A stretch of 64,000 bases of DNA from Verrucomicrobiota bacterium (GTDB taxonomy: Bacteria > Chlamydiota > Chlamydiia > Chlamydiales > Rhabdochlamydiaceae): positions 1 to 64,000 of the forward strand of contig JAFEGH010000003.1 in the NCBI GenBank assembly GCA_018240065.1, given 5' to 3'. Of the stretch, positions 10,148 through 19,474 are shown piece after piece; position 1 is the first letter of the stretch; each line of letters begins with the position of its first letter. The notes under the pieces are model-generated. The model had not been told where the DNA came from. It worked only from the letters and a program-made list of their open reading frames with translations, and made no database searches. Both the position numbers and the translations under genes were made by a program.

Positions 10148-10674
10148 TTTTTCTGTGGGATAAAGTTGAGGGCCGCTGAATTCATGCAGTACCGTTTGCC
10201 TGTAGGAGGGGGGCCGTCGTCAAAGACGTGGCCGATGTGTCCGTCGCACCTGCTGCAGAGGACCTCGATCCTCTTGGAGAAAAGATGCCAGTCGTCTTTA
10301 TAGGAGACGTTTTCCGGACAGATCGGCTGAGTGAAACTCGGCCAGCCTGTGCCTGACTCATACTTGGCGTCGGAACTATAGAGGGGAAGGGCGCAACCGG
10401 CGCAGACGTAGATCCCTGGCTGGTGGTTGTCGTAGTAGGCATTGGCAAACGCGCTTTCTGTTCCTGCTTTCCGCAATACTTTGAATTGCTCAGGAGTCAG
10501 GCGTTCTTTCCATTCTTTATCTGTCAGAATGAGTTTCTTTCCATCGAACCGGTATTCAGGCAAGCAGGCACCTTCAGAGTTACTTGGATTAGTTTGATTC
10601 GTTTGACAAAAGCCCTCCATCGGGATATTAACCAGAACAAGAAGGCTGAGGATCTGAAATAGTTTTATTCTCAT
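10144..10674 (-). CDS. msrB: Peptide-methionine (R)-S-oxide reductase, exported
   Basis: 176 residues with an N-terminal signal peptide (MRIKLFQILSLLVLVNIPMEGFC). The SelR/MsrB domain has both zinc CxxC pairs (CAGC and CSRC), GTGWPSF and the catalytic Cys in GKRYCMNSAALNF. It reduces methionine-R-sulfoxide in proteins, here outside the cytoplasm. First gene of the operon continuing into the flavoprotein. It is divergent from msrA with 60 bases between them, so both stereospecific reductases are probably expressed together. Confidence 0.92.
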   Translation of the reverse strand: MRIKLFQILSLLVLVNIPMEGFCQTNQTNPSNSEGACLPEYRFDGKKLILTDKEWKERLTPEQFKVLRKAGTESAFANAYYDNHQPGIYVCAGCALPLYSSDAKYESGTGWPSFTQPICPENVSYKDDWHLFSKRIEVLCSRCDGHIGHVFDDGPPPTGKRYCMNSAALNFIPQKK

Positions 10675-10734
10675 GTCCGCATTCTGTTTTTTTTTCGGGC
10701 TTCAGTCAATAAAAAAATTGAAAAATAGGCTGTC

Positions 10735-11352
10735 ATGAAAAGCAAGTTCCTGAAAATTCTGTTCGTCCCTTTGTTCCTGATCTGCAGTTATTGGAGCGGA
10801 TTATCCGCTGCCGCTCCTTCCAAGGGTCAGACGGAGACGGCTATTTTCGCGGGCGGGTGTTTTTGGTGCGTACAGCACGACTTCGATACAGTGCGAGGCG
10901 TCATCTCGACGACGGCAGGCTATACAGGGGGGACCAAGGTCGATCCCACCTATGAAGAAGTGTCTTCCGGAGGGACGGGGCATGTCGAGTCGGTGAAGGT
11001 CGTCTACGATCCCTCTAAAGTCAGCTATGCGCAATTGCTGGACTTCTATTTCCATAACATCGATCCGACAAGAAGAGATGGGCAGTTCTGCGACGAAGGA
11101 AGTCAATACCGCCCCGTGATTTTTTATGAGAATGAGGAGCAGAAGATGCTCGCCGAGAAGTACAGGCAGGACCTGGTCGCGTCAAACAAATTCAAAACGG
11201 TCGAGGTCGACATCCTTCCGGCAACGGCTTTTTACCCTGCCGAGAAATACCATCAGGAATACTATCAGAAGAACCCGATCCGCTATAAGTTCTACCGAGC
11301 CAATTGCGGAAGGGACAGCCGATTGAAGCAGCTGTGGGGATCAGGCGGTTAG
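10735..11352 (+). CDS. msrA: Peptide-methionine (S)-S-oxide reductase, exported
   Basis: 205 residues with an N-terminal signal peptide ending near LSAAAPSKG. Catalytic motif GGCFWC follows at about residue 41, then GYTGG, EEVSSGGTGHVESV and YHQEYYQKNP, all typical of MsrA. It reduces methionine-S-sulfoxide. Its 3' end overlaps the convergent symporter gene by 12 bases. Export of both MsrA and MsrB points to periplasmic oxidative repair, useful for a cysteine/methionine-rich chlamydial envelope. Confidence 0.92.
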   Translation: MKSKFLKILFVPLFLICSYWSGLSAAAPSKGQTETAIFAGGCFWCVQHDFDTVRGVISTTAGYTGGTKVDPTYEEVSSGGTGHVESVKVVYDPSKVSYAQLLDFYFHNIDPTRRDGQFCDEGSQYRPVIFYENEEQKMLAEKYRQDLVASNKFKTVEVDILPATAFYPAEKYHQEYYQKNPIRYKFYRANCGRDSRLKQLWGSGG

Positions 11353-12702
11353 TGGTTTTTTATCCGGCAGCAGCAGCGAGGATAGAGTCCCTGTGAGGAA
11401 GGTGAGGGGAACGCCCCATACCGCCCAATACCAGGTGTATCCGCCCTGCTCGCCAAAGATCAGACAAGCCCCTGCGCCGCAGAGGCATCCCATGGCGATA
11501 CTCATCATCACTCCTCGGCGCGATGCCCTCTTCCAATAAAATCCGGCGAGCAGTCCAAAAGAGAGCGCTGCGACGGGAATGTTGGCCAGAATGAGTTTAT
11601 CGAACACCTTGTCGACGAGGGTGTTCGCCATCAGAAGGGAAGCCATGGCAAAGAGAAGCGTGATCCGGATGCTCCTCTTGCATGAAGAGGCGGGATCCGC
11701 TTTTGAAAAGTCTCCGATCCACATCGCCGACATCGCGCTCCAGACTCCTGTGAGTGTGGTCGCTGAGGTCGCAAAGAGCAGCGCATACGCAAACCCCTTG
11801 ACGCCGGAGGGGAGGCAGCGGTCGATCAAATGGGGCAGCGCCATCTCCCAGGAGGGGCATTCAAAGCCGCGATAGCGGAAGAGGGCTGTTGCGACAATTG
11901 CCGACCCGTAGAGCAAAAAGATGAGGAAAGCTGCGGCGACGACTGAGCGGTAGGCGGCCTTGCCATTTTCAGCCGCGAAGATCTTCTGTCCGTACCAGGG
12001 AGCGAGGATATAGGTGAACATCGTCAGGATGGTCAATGAAAAGACAAAGCGCAAGGGGAGGATTTTTTCGGCGGAGAAAGTTTCAGGATAGGCGAGGGGA
12101 GGAAGAGAGGGGGATTGCCACATAAAATAGGCGACGAGCGGAAAGAAAATAAGCATGAAGACCAGACTGAGCGCATCGGTGCGGATGATGGCGATCAGTC
12201 CGCCGCGGAGCGTCATCAGGAGGACAAGGGAGCATAGGGCAAGGCTCAATAGCCAGGGGCTGGCTGAAGGGAGAAGGGGGAGGAAGAGCAGGGTGAGGGA
12301 TTTGATATAGGCTGCGCTAAAGCCCAGCATGGCAATTAAAAGGAGGATGCTCGCGCTGCCGCCGATAGCGCGGCCATAGCGGCTGGTGAAAAAACCGGCG
12401 ACCGAAAGACCGTCGAACGCCTTCCATTTTTTTGCGACCGCCATGGCATAGAAGAGAAGTCCGAAAAGGAAGATGAAGGGAAGGGTGAGCGCCCAGAACC
12501 CTGCTGCGTATCCAAGGGATGCAAATGAGATCAGTGTCGCAGAGTTGAATTCGGTCATGACAAGGGTTGCCGTGAGCGCCGCCCATTTCGTTTTCCTTTC
12601 TGCAAAAAGGTAGGATGACTCGGTTCTGATTCGCCGGGATTTGAAGATGCCGGCTCCGATCAGGAGCGCGATCACAAGGGCAAATGTAATGCAATCGATC
12701 AT
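11341..12702 (-). CDS. Sodium:solute symporter (SSS family)
   Basis: 453 residues from MIDCITFALVIALLIGAGIF, the usual short first helix of SSS transporters. A longer frame from 12807 reads into the inverted repeat and is rejected. About 12-13 hydrophobic segments; the region RKTKWAALTATLVMTEFNSATLISFASLGYAAG resembles the Na+-site first core helices. Transports a small solute (amino acid, sugar, pantothenate or similar) with Na+; the substrate cannot be told. The ATG lies five bases from the end of a large palindrome, so its mRNA leader would form a long hairpin. Confidence 0.8.
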   Translation of the reverse strand: MIDCITFALVIALLIGAGIFKSRRIRTESSYLFAERKTKWAALTATLVMTEFNSATLISFASLGYAAGFWALTLPFIFLFGLLFYAMAVAKKWKAFDGLSVAGFFTSRYGRAIGGSASILLLIAMLGFSAAYIKSLTLLFLPLLPSASPWLLSLALCSLVLLMTLRGGLIAIIRTDALSLVFMLIFFPLVAYFMWQSPSLPPLAYPETFSAEKILPLRFVFSLTILTMFTYILAPWYGQKIFAAENGKAAYRSVVAAAFLIFLLYGSAIVATALFRYRGFECPSWEMALPHLIDRCLPSGVKGFAYALLFATSATTLTGVWSAMSAMWIGDFSKADPASSCKRSIRITLLFAMASLLMANTLVDKVFDKLILANIPVAALSFGLLAGFYWKRASRRGVMMSIAMGCLCGAGACLIFGEQGGYTWYWAVWGVPLTFLTGTLSSLLLPDKKPLTA

Positions 12703-12706
12703 ATAT

Positions 12707-12862
12707 CCAAACAACTTCAAATCTTTGTTTTCGGCTGAGCCAAAGCGGCGCGATTCAATGATCGCAGGGGATCCAATATTAGCTAATGGGGGATCCCCTG
12801 CGATCATTGAATCCCACCCGCTTTCGCGTTGCCCAAAAAACCAAGCTTTTGAAGTTGTTTGG
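12707..12862. repeat. 156-bp near-palindrome, MITE-like foldback element
   Basis: Centre at 12782/12783 (ATTAGCTAAT). Perfect 23-base inner arms lie at 12752-12774 and 12791-12813, and perfect 15-base outer arms at 12707-12721 and 12848-12862 (CCAAACAACTTCAAA and its complement). The segments between are also partly complementary. No U-run follows either side, so a simple terminator is unlikely. A miniature inverted-repeat element or a structured mRNA leader is inferred. Confidence 0.7.
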
Positions 12863-12948
12863 GAATAGCTTTATAAAATAGTTTTTTTGGCATTTTTTTC
12901 GATTGAAATCTTCTTCGCCAGCAGGAAAGAGAGAGCAGAAATCAATAA

Positions 12949-13176
12949 TTGCCAAATTTACAGGCAGTCTCTAAAGTTAACTCAAGAGCCGGCTTTAAAT
13001 TTCCCGAGCGCGGCAAAATTGGTTTTTTTGAAGCCTTTAAGCCTTTAGTTCCGGCAACTCTTGCCGCCTTGGTAAATGGCTATAAAATCTTCAATTTTTC
13101 CGTGCACGGGAATTGTGAAACCGGTCGCAAGCCTAAAGACGGTAGAAAAACTCATGCGCTACCTGCGCGCGCTTAG
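12949..13176 (+). pseudogene. Possible remnant of an HU/IHF-like gene
   Basis: An open stretch directly preceded by TAA and with only a TTG start. It ends with a motif like the HU beta-arm (ETGRKPKDGRKTHALPAR, compare TGRNPxTGxxIxIPAR of HU), preceded by KIFNFSVHG, but no helical N-terminal half is recognisable and it stops early. In C. trachomatis an IHF/HU gene precedes the amidase gene, so synteny makes a decayed copy plausible. Alternatively it is chance coding. Low confidence. Confidence 0.25.
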
Positions 13177-13840
13177 CTTCATTATTTGTATTTTAGCTTT
13201 CTTTACTTCCTGCTCCGCTGGAAGGAGCCCTTCGTATCATGGCGTCCAGGGAAGCTACGAGGCAAGCTCCGACGTGCCCGCAAGCGCTCTCAAACCCTTG
13301 ATCATCCTCGATGCCGGCCATGGGGGGACGGATGAAGGGGCGAAGGTCAATACCTTCATGGAAAAGAAACTGACTCTCACCACTTCATTGCTCATTAAAA
13401 AACATCTCGAAGAGCTGGGATACCGCGTGATCATGACGCGCAGCCGCGACGCCTATTTGCCGCTGCAGCGCCGCGTCTCGATCGCCAACAAGACGAAGGG
13501 ATCCCTTTTTGTCAGCGTCCATTTCAACTCTTCGCCGAGCACTGAGGCGCAAGGAGTGGAGATCTTCTATTTTGATTCCAAGGAGATGTGGCGCGCCCGC
13601 GCATCCAAGAGGCTGGCCAATTGCATTTTGCACAGGATCGTCGATCAGACCGAGGCTGTCTCACGAGGAGTCAAGCAGGGGAATTTCCATGTCATTCGCG
13701 AAACGGACATGCCCGCAGTACTCGTGGAGGGAGGCTTCATCACCAATCGGGATGAGCGCGCGAAACTGCGCGACAGGGCCTATCTCGACAGGCTGGCCGT
13801 CGGCGTCGCGCAGGGAATCGACAAGTACATGAAGATGTGA
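13154..13840 (+). CDS. amiA: N-acetylmuramoyl-L-alanine amidase, lipoprotein
   Basis: 228 residues from MRYLRALSFIICILAFFTSC, a lipoprotein signal whose lipobox ends at Cys20. Amidase_3 domain: zinc His and Glu in ILDAGHGGTDEGAK, zinc His in SVHFNSSPS and the catalytic Glu in VLVEGGFITN. It cleaves the amide between MurNAc and the stem peptide. In chlamydiae, which make little or transient peptidoglycan at division, the amidase acts in septal remodelling. A longer frame starts at 13076, but the signal peptide fixes the likely start at 13154. It is followed by a tRNA on the opposite strand. Confidence 0.88.
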   Translation: MRYLRALSFIICILAFFTSCSAGRSPSYHGVQGSYEASSDVPASALKPLIILDAGHGGTDEGAKVNTFMEKKLTLTTSLLIKKHLEELGYRVIMTRSRDAYLPLQRRVSIANKTKGSLFVSVHFNSSPSTEAQGVEIFYFDSKEMWRARASKRLANCILHRIVDQTEAVSRGVKQGNFHVIRETDMPAVLVEGGFITNRDERAKLRDRAYLDRLAVGVAQGIDKYMKM

Positions 13841-13856
13841 AAGGGACTTAAAAATA

Positions 13857-13930
13857 CGTCCTCGGCGCGAGTTGAACGCGCGACCTGTCGCTTAGGAGGC
13901 GACCGCTCTATCCACCTGAGCTACGAGAAC
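13857..13930 (-). tRNA. tRNA-Arg (anticodon CCU)
   Basis: Cloverleaf read on the minus strand: acceptor GTTCTCG pairs with CGAGGAC (one G-U), D arm GCTC...GAGC, anticodon stem GTCGC/GCGAC with loop CTCCTAA giving anticodon CCU, and T arm GCGCG-TTCAACT-CGCGC. Discriminator G; CCA is not encoded. It decodes AGG. Confidence 0.95.
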
Positions 13931-14029
13931 ACTTGAGAGCGTGCATTTTAATCGTCCGGCGCTCTTTAGGCAAATGCTATTATGTTGTAGAATGGTTAAA
14001 AGAATAATTTATATTTTCGGAGGAAGCAA

Positions 14030-15490
14030 ATGACTGAGGCAAAAGCGGACATCGGGCTGATCGGGCTGGCGGTGATGGGACAGAATCTCGTGCTGAATAT
14101 GAACGACCATGGTTTTACGGTCGCTGTCTTCAACCGCACCGTCTCAAAAGTCGACGACTTTCTCGCAGGCCCTGCCAAAAACACCCGTGTCGTCGGCGCT
14201 CACACTTTAAAAGAATTTTTCCAGTCGCTGAAGCGTCCGCGCAAGGTGATGTTCATGGTCAAGGCGGGATCTCCTGTCGATGATCTGATCCAGGAGTGCC
14301 TCCCTTTTCTGGAAAAAGGGGACATCGTGATCGACGGAGGCAACAGCCACTATCCCGACACAGAGAGAAGAGTCAAAGAGTTAAAAGAAAAAGGGATCCT
14401 GTTCATCGGATCGGGGATTTCCGGCGGGGAAGAGGGCGCTCGCCATGGGCCGTCTATCATGCCAGGCGGCAACCCTGACGCATGGAATGCAATTAAGCCG
14501 ATCTTCCAGGGAATTTCCGCCAAGGCCAAAGAGGACGGCCTTCCCTGCTGCGAATGGATCGGCGACGGCGGCGCTGGACACTATGTCAAAATGGTGCACA
14601 ACGGGATCGAGTACGGCGACATGCAGCTCATCTCGGAAGCTTACTTCCTTCTCAAGAACGTCCTGGGATGCACCGTGGATGAAATGCACGCGATCTTTGA
14701 CGAATGGAACAAAGGCGTCCTCAATAGTTTCCTGATCGAGATCACATCGACGATCTTCACTCACCGCGACGCCGACGGCAAACCGCTGCTCGATAAAATT
14801 CTCGACGTCGCAGGACAAAAGGGGACTGGGAAATGGACCGGCATCAGTGCGCTGGATCTCGGCATCCCCGTGACGTTGATCGCGGAAGCTGTCTTTGCAA
14901 GGTGCCTCTCTTCTCTCAAAGAAGAGCGCCTGCAGGCGGAGAAATTGTTCCCGGCGCCGGCTGTGAAGTTCACAGGCGACAAAAAGCAATTCATCGAAGA
15001 CATCCGACAGGCTCTCTACGCCTCCAAGATCATCAGCTATGCCCAGGGATTCATGCTGATGCGCGCTGCGGCAAATGAGATGAAATGGAAGCTCAACTAC
15101 GGAGCGATCGCGCTGATTTGGCGCGAAGGGTGCATCATCCGCAGCCGCTTCTTGAATGACATTAAAAAAGCTTACGACAGAAAAGGAGATCTGGCCAACC
15201 TTCTGTTCGACGATTTCTTCCGCAAAGAGATCACCGGCGCAGAAGCTGCGTGGAGAAGAGTCGTGTCGAAGGCAGCGGAACTTGGCGTTCCGGTTCCCTG
15301 CTTCAGCACCAGCCTCTCGTTCTTCGACGGCTACCGCACAGGGCAGCTTTCCGCTAATCTGATCCAGGCGCAGCGCGACTTTTTCGGCGCGCACACCTAT
15401 GAGCGCATCGATCAGCCCAGAGGCAAATTCTTCCATACGAATTGGACAGGGACCGGCGGCAACGTCACTTCCACCTCTTACAATGTGTGA
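14030..15490 (+). CDS. gnd: 6-phosphogluconate dehydrogenase, decarboxylating
   Basis: 486 residues, normal for the family, with GGAGG seven bases before the ATG. NADP motif [17 protein letters not shown], substrate signature [21 protein letters not shown] with the catalytic Lys, and C-terminal [13 protein letters not shown] are intact. It oxidises 6-phosphogluconate to ribulose-5-phosphate with NADPH production in the pentose phosphate pathway. The pirin gene starts four bases after its stop, so the two are probably co-transcribed. Confidence 0.95.
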   Translation: MTEAKADIGLIGLAVMGQNLVLNMNDHGFTVAVFNRTVSKVDDFLAGPAKNTRVVGAHTLKEFFQSLKRPRKVMFMVKAGSPVDDLIQECLPFLEKGDIVIDGGNSHYPDTERRVKELKEKGILFIGSGISGGEEGARHGPSIMPGGNPDAWNAIKPIFQGISAKAKEDGLPCCEWIGDGGAGHYVKMVHNGIEYGDMQLISEAYFLLKNVLGCTVDEMHAIFDEWNKGVLNSFLIEITSTIFTHRDADGKPLLDKILDVAGQKGTGKWTGISALDLGIPVTLIAEAVFARCLSSLKEERLQAEKLFPAPAVKFTGDKKQFIEDIRQALYASKIISYAQGFMLMRAAANEMKWKLNYGAIALIWREGCIIRSRFLNDIKKAYDRKGDLANLLFDDFFRKEITGAEAAWRRVVSKAAELGVPVPCFSTSLSFFDGYRTGQLSANLIQAQRDFFGAHTYERIDQPRGKFFHTNWTGTGGNVTSTSYNV

Positions 15491-15493
15491 TCC

Positions 15494-16201
15494 GTGGCAA
15501 TTGTAAAAATACCTGCTGAATCGCGCGGACTGACCCAACTTGACTGGCTGACTTCCTACCATAGCTTCAGCTTTGGGGAGTATTACGATCCTGAAAGGAT
15601 GGGGTTCGGGCACCTGCGCGTTCTCAACGACGACACGGTCGGCGGCGGCGGCGGATTTCCTCCCCATCCTCATGACAATATGGAGATCGTCACGCTCGTC
15701 TTCAAAGGAACCCTCGAGCACAAGGACAGCACCGGGGGACTAGGTCAGCTTAAAGCGGGCCAGATGCAGCGGATGACGGCTGGAAAAGGGATCAAACACT
15801 CTGAGTTCAACGGCTCGAAGTCTGAATCTGTCCATTTTTTACAGATCTGGGTCACGCCGAATAAAAGGGGACTGGAACCTGGCTATGAACAGAAAGAATT
15901 CGCATCGGTTTTAAAGCCTGACCAATTGACGCTCGTCGTCGCTCCTGAACAAAGCGAAGGATCTCTGCTGATCCATCAGGACGTCCGCTTCTATTTAGGT
16001 CGTTTAAGCGGGGGTGTTAATTTAAATTTTACTTTGTCGTCTTCCGTTAAAGGGGTCTATGCCTTCCTGATCGATGGGGACGTGCAGATCGGCAACGAGG
16101 CATTCAAGCCTGGCGACGCTGCCGCAATCACGGGGGAAAAGCAGTTCCAGGTCACTGCGCGCAAGCCTTCCCTTTGCCTCTTTATCGAGACCTCTTTGTA
16201 A
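15494..16201 (+). CDS. Pirin family bicupin protein
   Basis: 235 residues with a GTG start three bases after the gnd stop. N-terminal cupin has the pirin motif HPHDNMEIVTLVFKGTLEHKD and GKGIKHSEFN, giving the His/Glu metal site; the C-terminal cupin is degenerate. The length fits the short YhhW type, some of which are quercetin dioxygenases or redox sensors. Co-transcription with gnd is suggested by spacing. The physiological substrate is unknown. Confidence 0.88.
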   Translation: MAIVKIPAESRGLTQLDWLTSYHSFSFGEYYDPERMGFGHLRVLNDDTVGGGGGFPPHPHDNMEIVTLVFKGTLEHKDSTGGLGQLKAGQMQRMTAGKGIKHSEFNGSKSESVHFLQIWVTPNKRGLEPGYEQKEFASVLKPDQLTLVVAPEQSEGSLLIHQDVRFYLGRLSGGVNLNFTLSSSVKGVYAFLIDGDVQIGNEAFKPGDAAAITGEKQFQVTARKPSLCLFIETSL

Positions 16202-16289
16202 TTTAAATTTTTCATTTAAAAGGCGTGTTTGTAACCGTTGTTCTTAATTTCTCATGAAGGGATAATGTTCTGCCAATCATGAGGAATAA

Positions 16290-17459
16290 ATGAGACAGAT
16301 CGATTTTCAGGCGCGATGGAATGAGTCCAATAGCCATTTGCAGGCCGACATTTTTACAAGGATGGCCGGAACCCTGTTCGCTCCCATCACTTCCCTATGC
16401 CGTCAATTGATCATGCCCACGACAGGATTTCCCCGCGAGCTCGTCGAACGGGTCGATCAAATATGGCAAAACAAATGGGAAGGGGATGCAGACCTCGCAA
16501 GAACGTCCCCGCTTGGAGCTGATCCAACGCGGCTCAGGACGCATTACGAGCCGATCGTGCTCAACCTCACAACCCCCGACGGCATCAATATCAAAGGGAC
16601 GCTGTACCGCCATCGCCGAGGCGCCAGCATGGACATCCCCACTATTCTCTGCTGCCAGCCCAACGGTCAGCTGGCGCGCGATTCAGGTTGGGATTGGCTG
16701 CTGAAAAAAGGGTGCGCAAGCCCGCAGCCGTTCCATGTCATCACTTTCGATTACCGGCAGTGCGGCGCAAGCAGGGGGACGCTTCATCGTTTGAAAGATC
16801 TTGTGATCGATGCGGACACTGTGTATCAGGCTGCGAAAGACTCCCTGAATATCTCGGAAAGGAATCTGCATCATCTCGGGTTTTCGATGGGCGGGGCGGT
16901 GAGCGCGATGCTCGCCGACAAGCATCCATTGAGCGGAAGATGCACCAATCTCAATTCGTTCGATTGCCTTGAGAATGTGATCAAGAACTCTCCTATGATC
17001 GGCGATGTGATCGCGCGATTTCCGATTCCCGCTTTTCTGGCTTCATGCAGTGGTTTCATCCGATCGTTTATTGGTCCGATCATCGCGTGGCTGGGCTGGG
17101 GATTGGACGCACGGGGAGCGCTTGAAAGGATCAAACAGCGGACCCTTTTCATGTACCATCCGCAGGATCCGTTGATCCCTCCAGCAGCTGCCGCTGTCAA
17201 CGCGGCTTCGTTAACGCCGCTGCAAGCTGCAACGCAAGTCGTCCAATTGCAATTCAAGCCCACGATTAGATGTGAATATCCGGGGTTCAATCACCATGCC
17301 GGTCCGCTGATGCTCTATCAGGATGCGAGCGGGTTGAACGCGTCGAAAAGGATTGTGAACTTTATTCTGGGAAGAGATCTTTTTGCGCAGCGGCGTGCCG
17401 AAAGGGACCGCCGCCATATGGTTATCGATCGAGACGGAAGTATGAGGATCACTCGCTAG
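16290..17459 (+). CDS. Alpha/beta hydrolase, CHLPS/DUF818-like
   Basis: 389 residues with GAGG upstream of the ATG. Nucleophile elbow GFSMGG ([15 protein letters not shown]), preceded by an oxyanion region with [18 protein letters not shown] possible acid Asp lies in [10 protein letters not shown] and the catalytic His in GFNHHAGP. The layout (long N-terminal extension, about 390 residues) resembles the 43-kDa CHLPS proteins found in Chlamydia, whose substrates are unknown. It overlaps the 3' end of lepA by 11 bases on the opposite strand. Esterase or lipase activity is inferred. Confidence 0.7.
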   Translation: MRQIDFQARWNESNSHLQADIFTRMAGTLFAPITSLCRQLIMPTTGFPRELVERVDQIWQNKWEGDADLARTSPLGADPTRLRTHYEPIVLNLTTPDGINIKGTLYRHRRGASMDIPTILCCQPNGQLARDSGWDWLLKKGCASPQPFHVITFDYRQCGASRGTLHRLKDLVIDADTVYQAAKDSLNISERNLHHLGFSMGGAVSAMLADKHPLSGRCTNLNSFDCLENVIKNSPMIGDVIARFPIPAFLASCSGFIRSFIGPIIAWLGWGLDARGALERIKQRTLFMYHPQDPLIPPAAAAVNAASLTPLQAATQVVQLQFKPTIRCEYPGFNHHAGPLMLYQDASGLNASKRIVNFILGRDLFAQRRAERDRRHMVIDRDGSMRITR

Positions 17460-19257
17460 CTTTGAGAACTTCCATGAAGGCGGACTGAGGGATGTTAACC
17501 TTCCCGATCTCCTTCATCTTTTTCTTGCCCTCTTTCTGCTTTTCCCAGAGTTTACGCTTGCGCGTGATGTCGCCGCCGTAGCATTTCGCGGTGACGTTCT
17601 TGGTGATGGCGCGGATCGTCTCGCGTGCAATGACCTTGCCGCCGATCGCCGCCTGGACCGGAACTTTGAACTGCTGCATCGGGATCACATCGACGAGCTT
17701 TTCGCAGATCGCCCTTCCGCGCCCTTCGGCCTTTGTGCGGTGGACCAGGCAGGAGAAGGCGTCGACAGGCTCTTCGTTGACGCGGATCTCGAGCTTGACG
17801 ATGTCGCCGATCTCATATTTCTCAAACTCATAGTCGAACGATCCATAGCCGCGCGTGACCGATTTCAGCTTGTCGTTGAAGTCGGTGATGATCTCGTTGA
17901 GAGGGAAGCGGTAAGTGAGGAGGAGGCGCTTGGCGTCCATCGTCTCGGTCTTGGTGAGTTCTCCCCGTTTTTCCATGCCGAGGCTCATGATAGCTCCCAA
18001 ATAGTCGGCGGGGACCATAATGTGGCTCTTCACCCAGGGTTCTTCAATGTACTCGATGAATGTCGGATCGGGGTAGTGGGCGACGTTGTCGACGTTTTTC
18101 GTAGAGCCATCGGTGAACGTGATTCTGTAGACGACGCTTGGCGCAGTCGTAATGATGTCGAGGTTAAATTCCCTTTGCAAACGCTCGAAGACAATTTCGA
18201 GGTGGAGCAACCCTAAAAAGCCGCAGCGGAATCCAAATCCCAGCGCCATGCTGCTCTCCTGCTCGACATGCAGCGCCGAGTCGTTGAGCTGCAGTTTGAC
18301 GAGCGCGTCGCGCAGCATCTCGAAATCGGATGAGTCCACAGGATAGATTCCTGCGTAGACGACAGGAGAGATCGTGCGGAAACCGGGGAGCGGCTCCAAA
18401 GCGGGCTTTTTCGTCGCGGTGATCGTATCGCCGATTTTGACGTCCGCTGTGATTTTAATGTTGGCGAGGAAGTATCCTACTTCTCCGGGGCGGAGAACAT
18501 CGACAGGTTTTTCCTCAGGGGAAAAGATCCCCACTTCCAACACTTCAAAATTTTTGCCGGTGGCCATCATCTGGATCATCGTCTTTTTGGTGATCTCGCC
18601 GCTGATCATGCGGATGTAGACCATGACGCCGCGGTAAGGGTCGTAATGGGAATCGAATACGAGGGCGCGAATGATGTCGTCCTGAGGATCGGCGGGAGAG
18701 GGAACGGTGAGCAATATCTGTTCGAGAATTTCTTTGATGCCGACGCCAGTCTTCGCGGAGCAGAGGATGGAATTGGAAGTGTCAAGGCCGATGACGTCTT
18801 CGATCTGCTGTTTGACGCCTTCGACGTCGGCGGAGGGAAGGTCGATTTTATTGATGACGGGGAGGATTTCGAGTCCGCGATCGAGCGCCAAGTGGACGTT
18901 GGCTAGGCTTTGGGCCTGCACGCCTTGCACAGCGTCGACGACGAGAAGGGCGCCTTCGCAGGCTGCCAAAGACCTCGATACTTCGTAGGTGAAGTCGACG
19001 TGCCCGGGTGTGTCGATGAAATTGATCTGATAAATGTTTCCGTCGTCAGCGGTGTAGTGCATCGTGACCGGGTGCGCTTTGATCGTGATCCCGCGCTCCC
19101 TTTCCAGATCCATGGCGTCCAAGACTTGCTCTTGCATGTCTCTCATGGCAATTGTTTGGGTGAGCTCTAATAGACGGTCGGCGATCGTCGATTTGCCGTG
19201 ATCGATGTGGGCGATGATCGAAAAATTGCGGATGAAGCGCCGGTCGTATTTAAACAT
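17449..19257 (-). CDS. lepA: Elongation factor 4 (back-translocating GTPase)
   Basis: 602 residues, normal length. G1 [10 protein letters not shown]3 DTPGHVDF, G4 [11 protein letters not shown], and the LepA-specific C-terminal domain ending with [20 protein letters not shown] are all present. This ribosome-associated GTPase assists translation or initiation under stress. Stand-alone gene, converging on the hydrolase. Confidence 0.97.
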   Translation of the reverse strand: MFKYDRRFIRNFSIIAHIDHGKSTIADRLLELTQTIAMRDMQEQVLDAMDLERERGITIKAHPVTMHYTADDGNIYQINFIDTPGHVDFTYEVSRSLAACEGALLVVDAVQGVQAQSLANVHLALDRGLEILPVINKIDLPSADVEGVKQQIEDVIGLDTSNSILCSAKTGVGIKEILEQILLTVPSPADPQDDIIRALVFDSHYDPYRGVMVYIRMISGEITKKTMIQMMATGKNFEVLEVGIFSPEEKPVDVLRPGEVGYFLANIKITADVKIGDTITATKKPALEPLPGFRTISPVVYAGIYPVDSSDFEMLRDALVKLQLNDSALHVEQESSMALGFGFRCGFLGLLHLEIVFERLQREFNLDIITTAPSVVYRITFTDGSTKNVDNVAHYPDPTFIEYIEEPWVKSHIMVPADYLGAIMSLGMEKRGELTKTETMDAKRLLLTYRFPLNEIITDFNDKLKSVTRGYGSFDYEFEKYEIGDIVKLEIRVNEEPVDAFSCLVHRTKAEGRGRAICEKLVDVIPMQQFKVPVQAAIGGKVIARETIRAITKNVTAKCYGGDITRKRKLWEKQKEGKKKMKEIGKVNIPQSAFMEVLKASE

Positions 19258-19474
19258 TTATTCACATGCCTTTTTTCATGATGCTTTAGCGTGAAAACAG
19301 TAATTTCTGCAACGGATTAAATATAGGGGGTTTCTGACTTGTTTACAAGGTGGCGTCTCCGAATAGGTCAAAGGAGGTAAAATTAAACTTTAAATTAGCA
19401 TTTGGTTATTCAGAACAATGGCTAAATAAAGAGGGATCTCTTATATTTTACGCCTAAATTAACAGGGTTTTGCC

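Noticed and set aside
12703..12807. N-terminal extension of the symporter through the palindrome
   Set aside because: The extra 35 residues are read from the inverted repeat, and the symporter's first helix starts properly at 12702.
14381..15721. 446-codon antisense frame opposite gnd
   Set aside because: It lies entirely opposite conserved gnd and pirin codons, has no recognisable domain and comes from codon bias.
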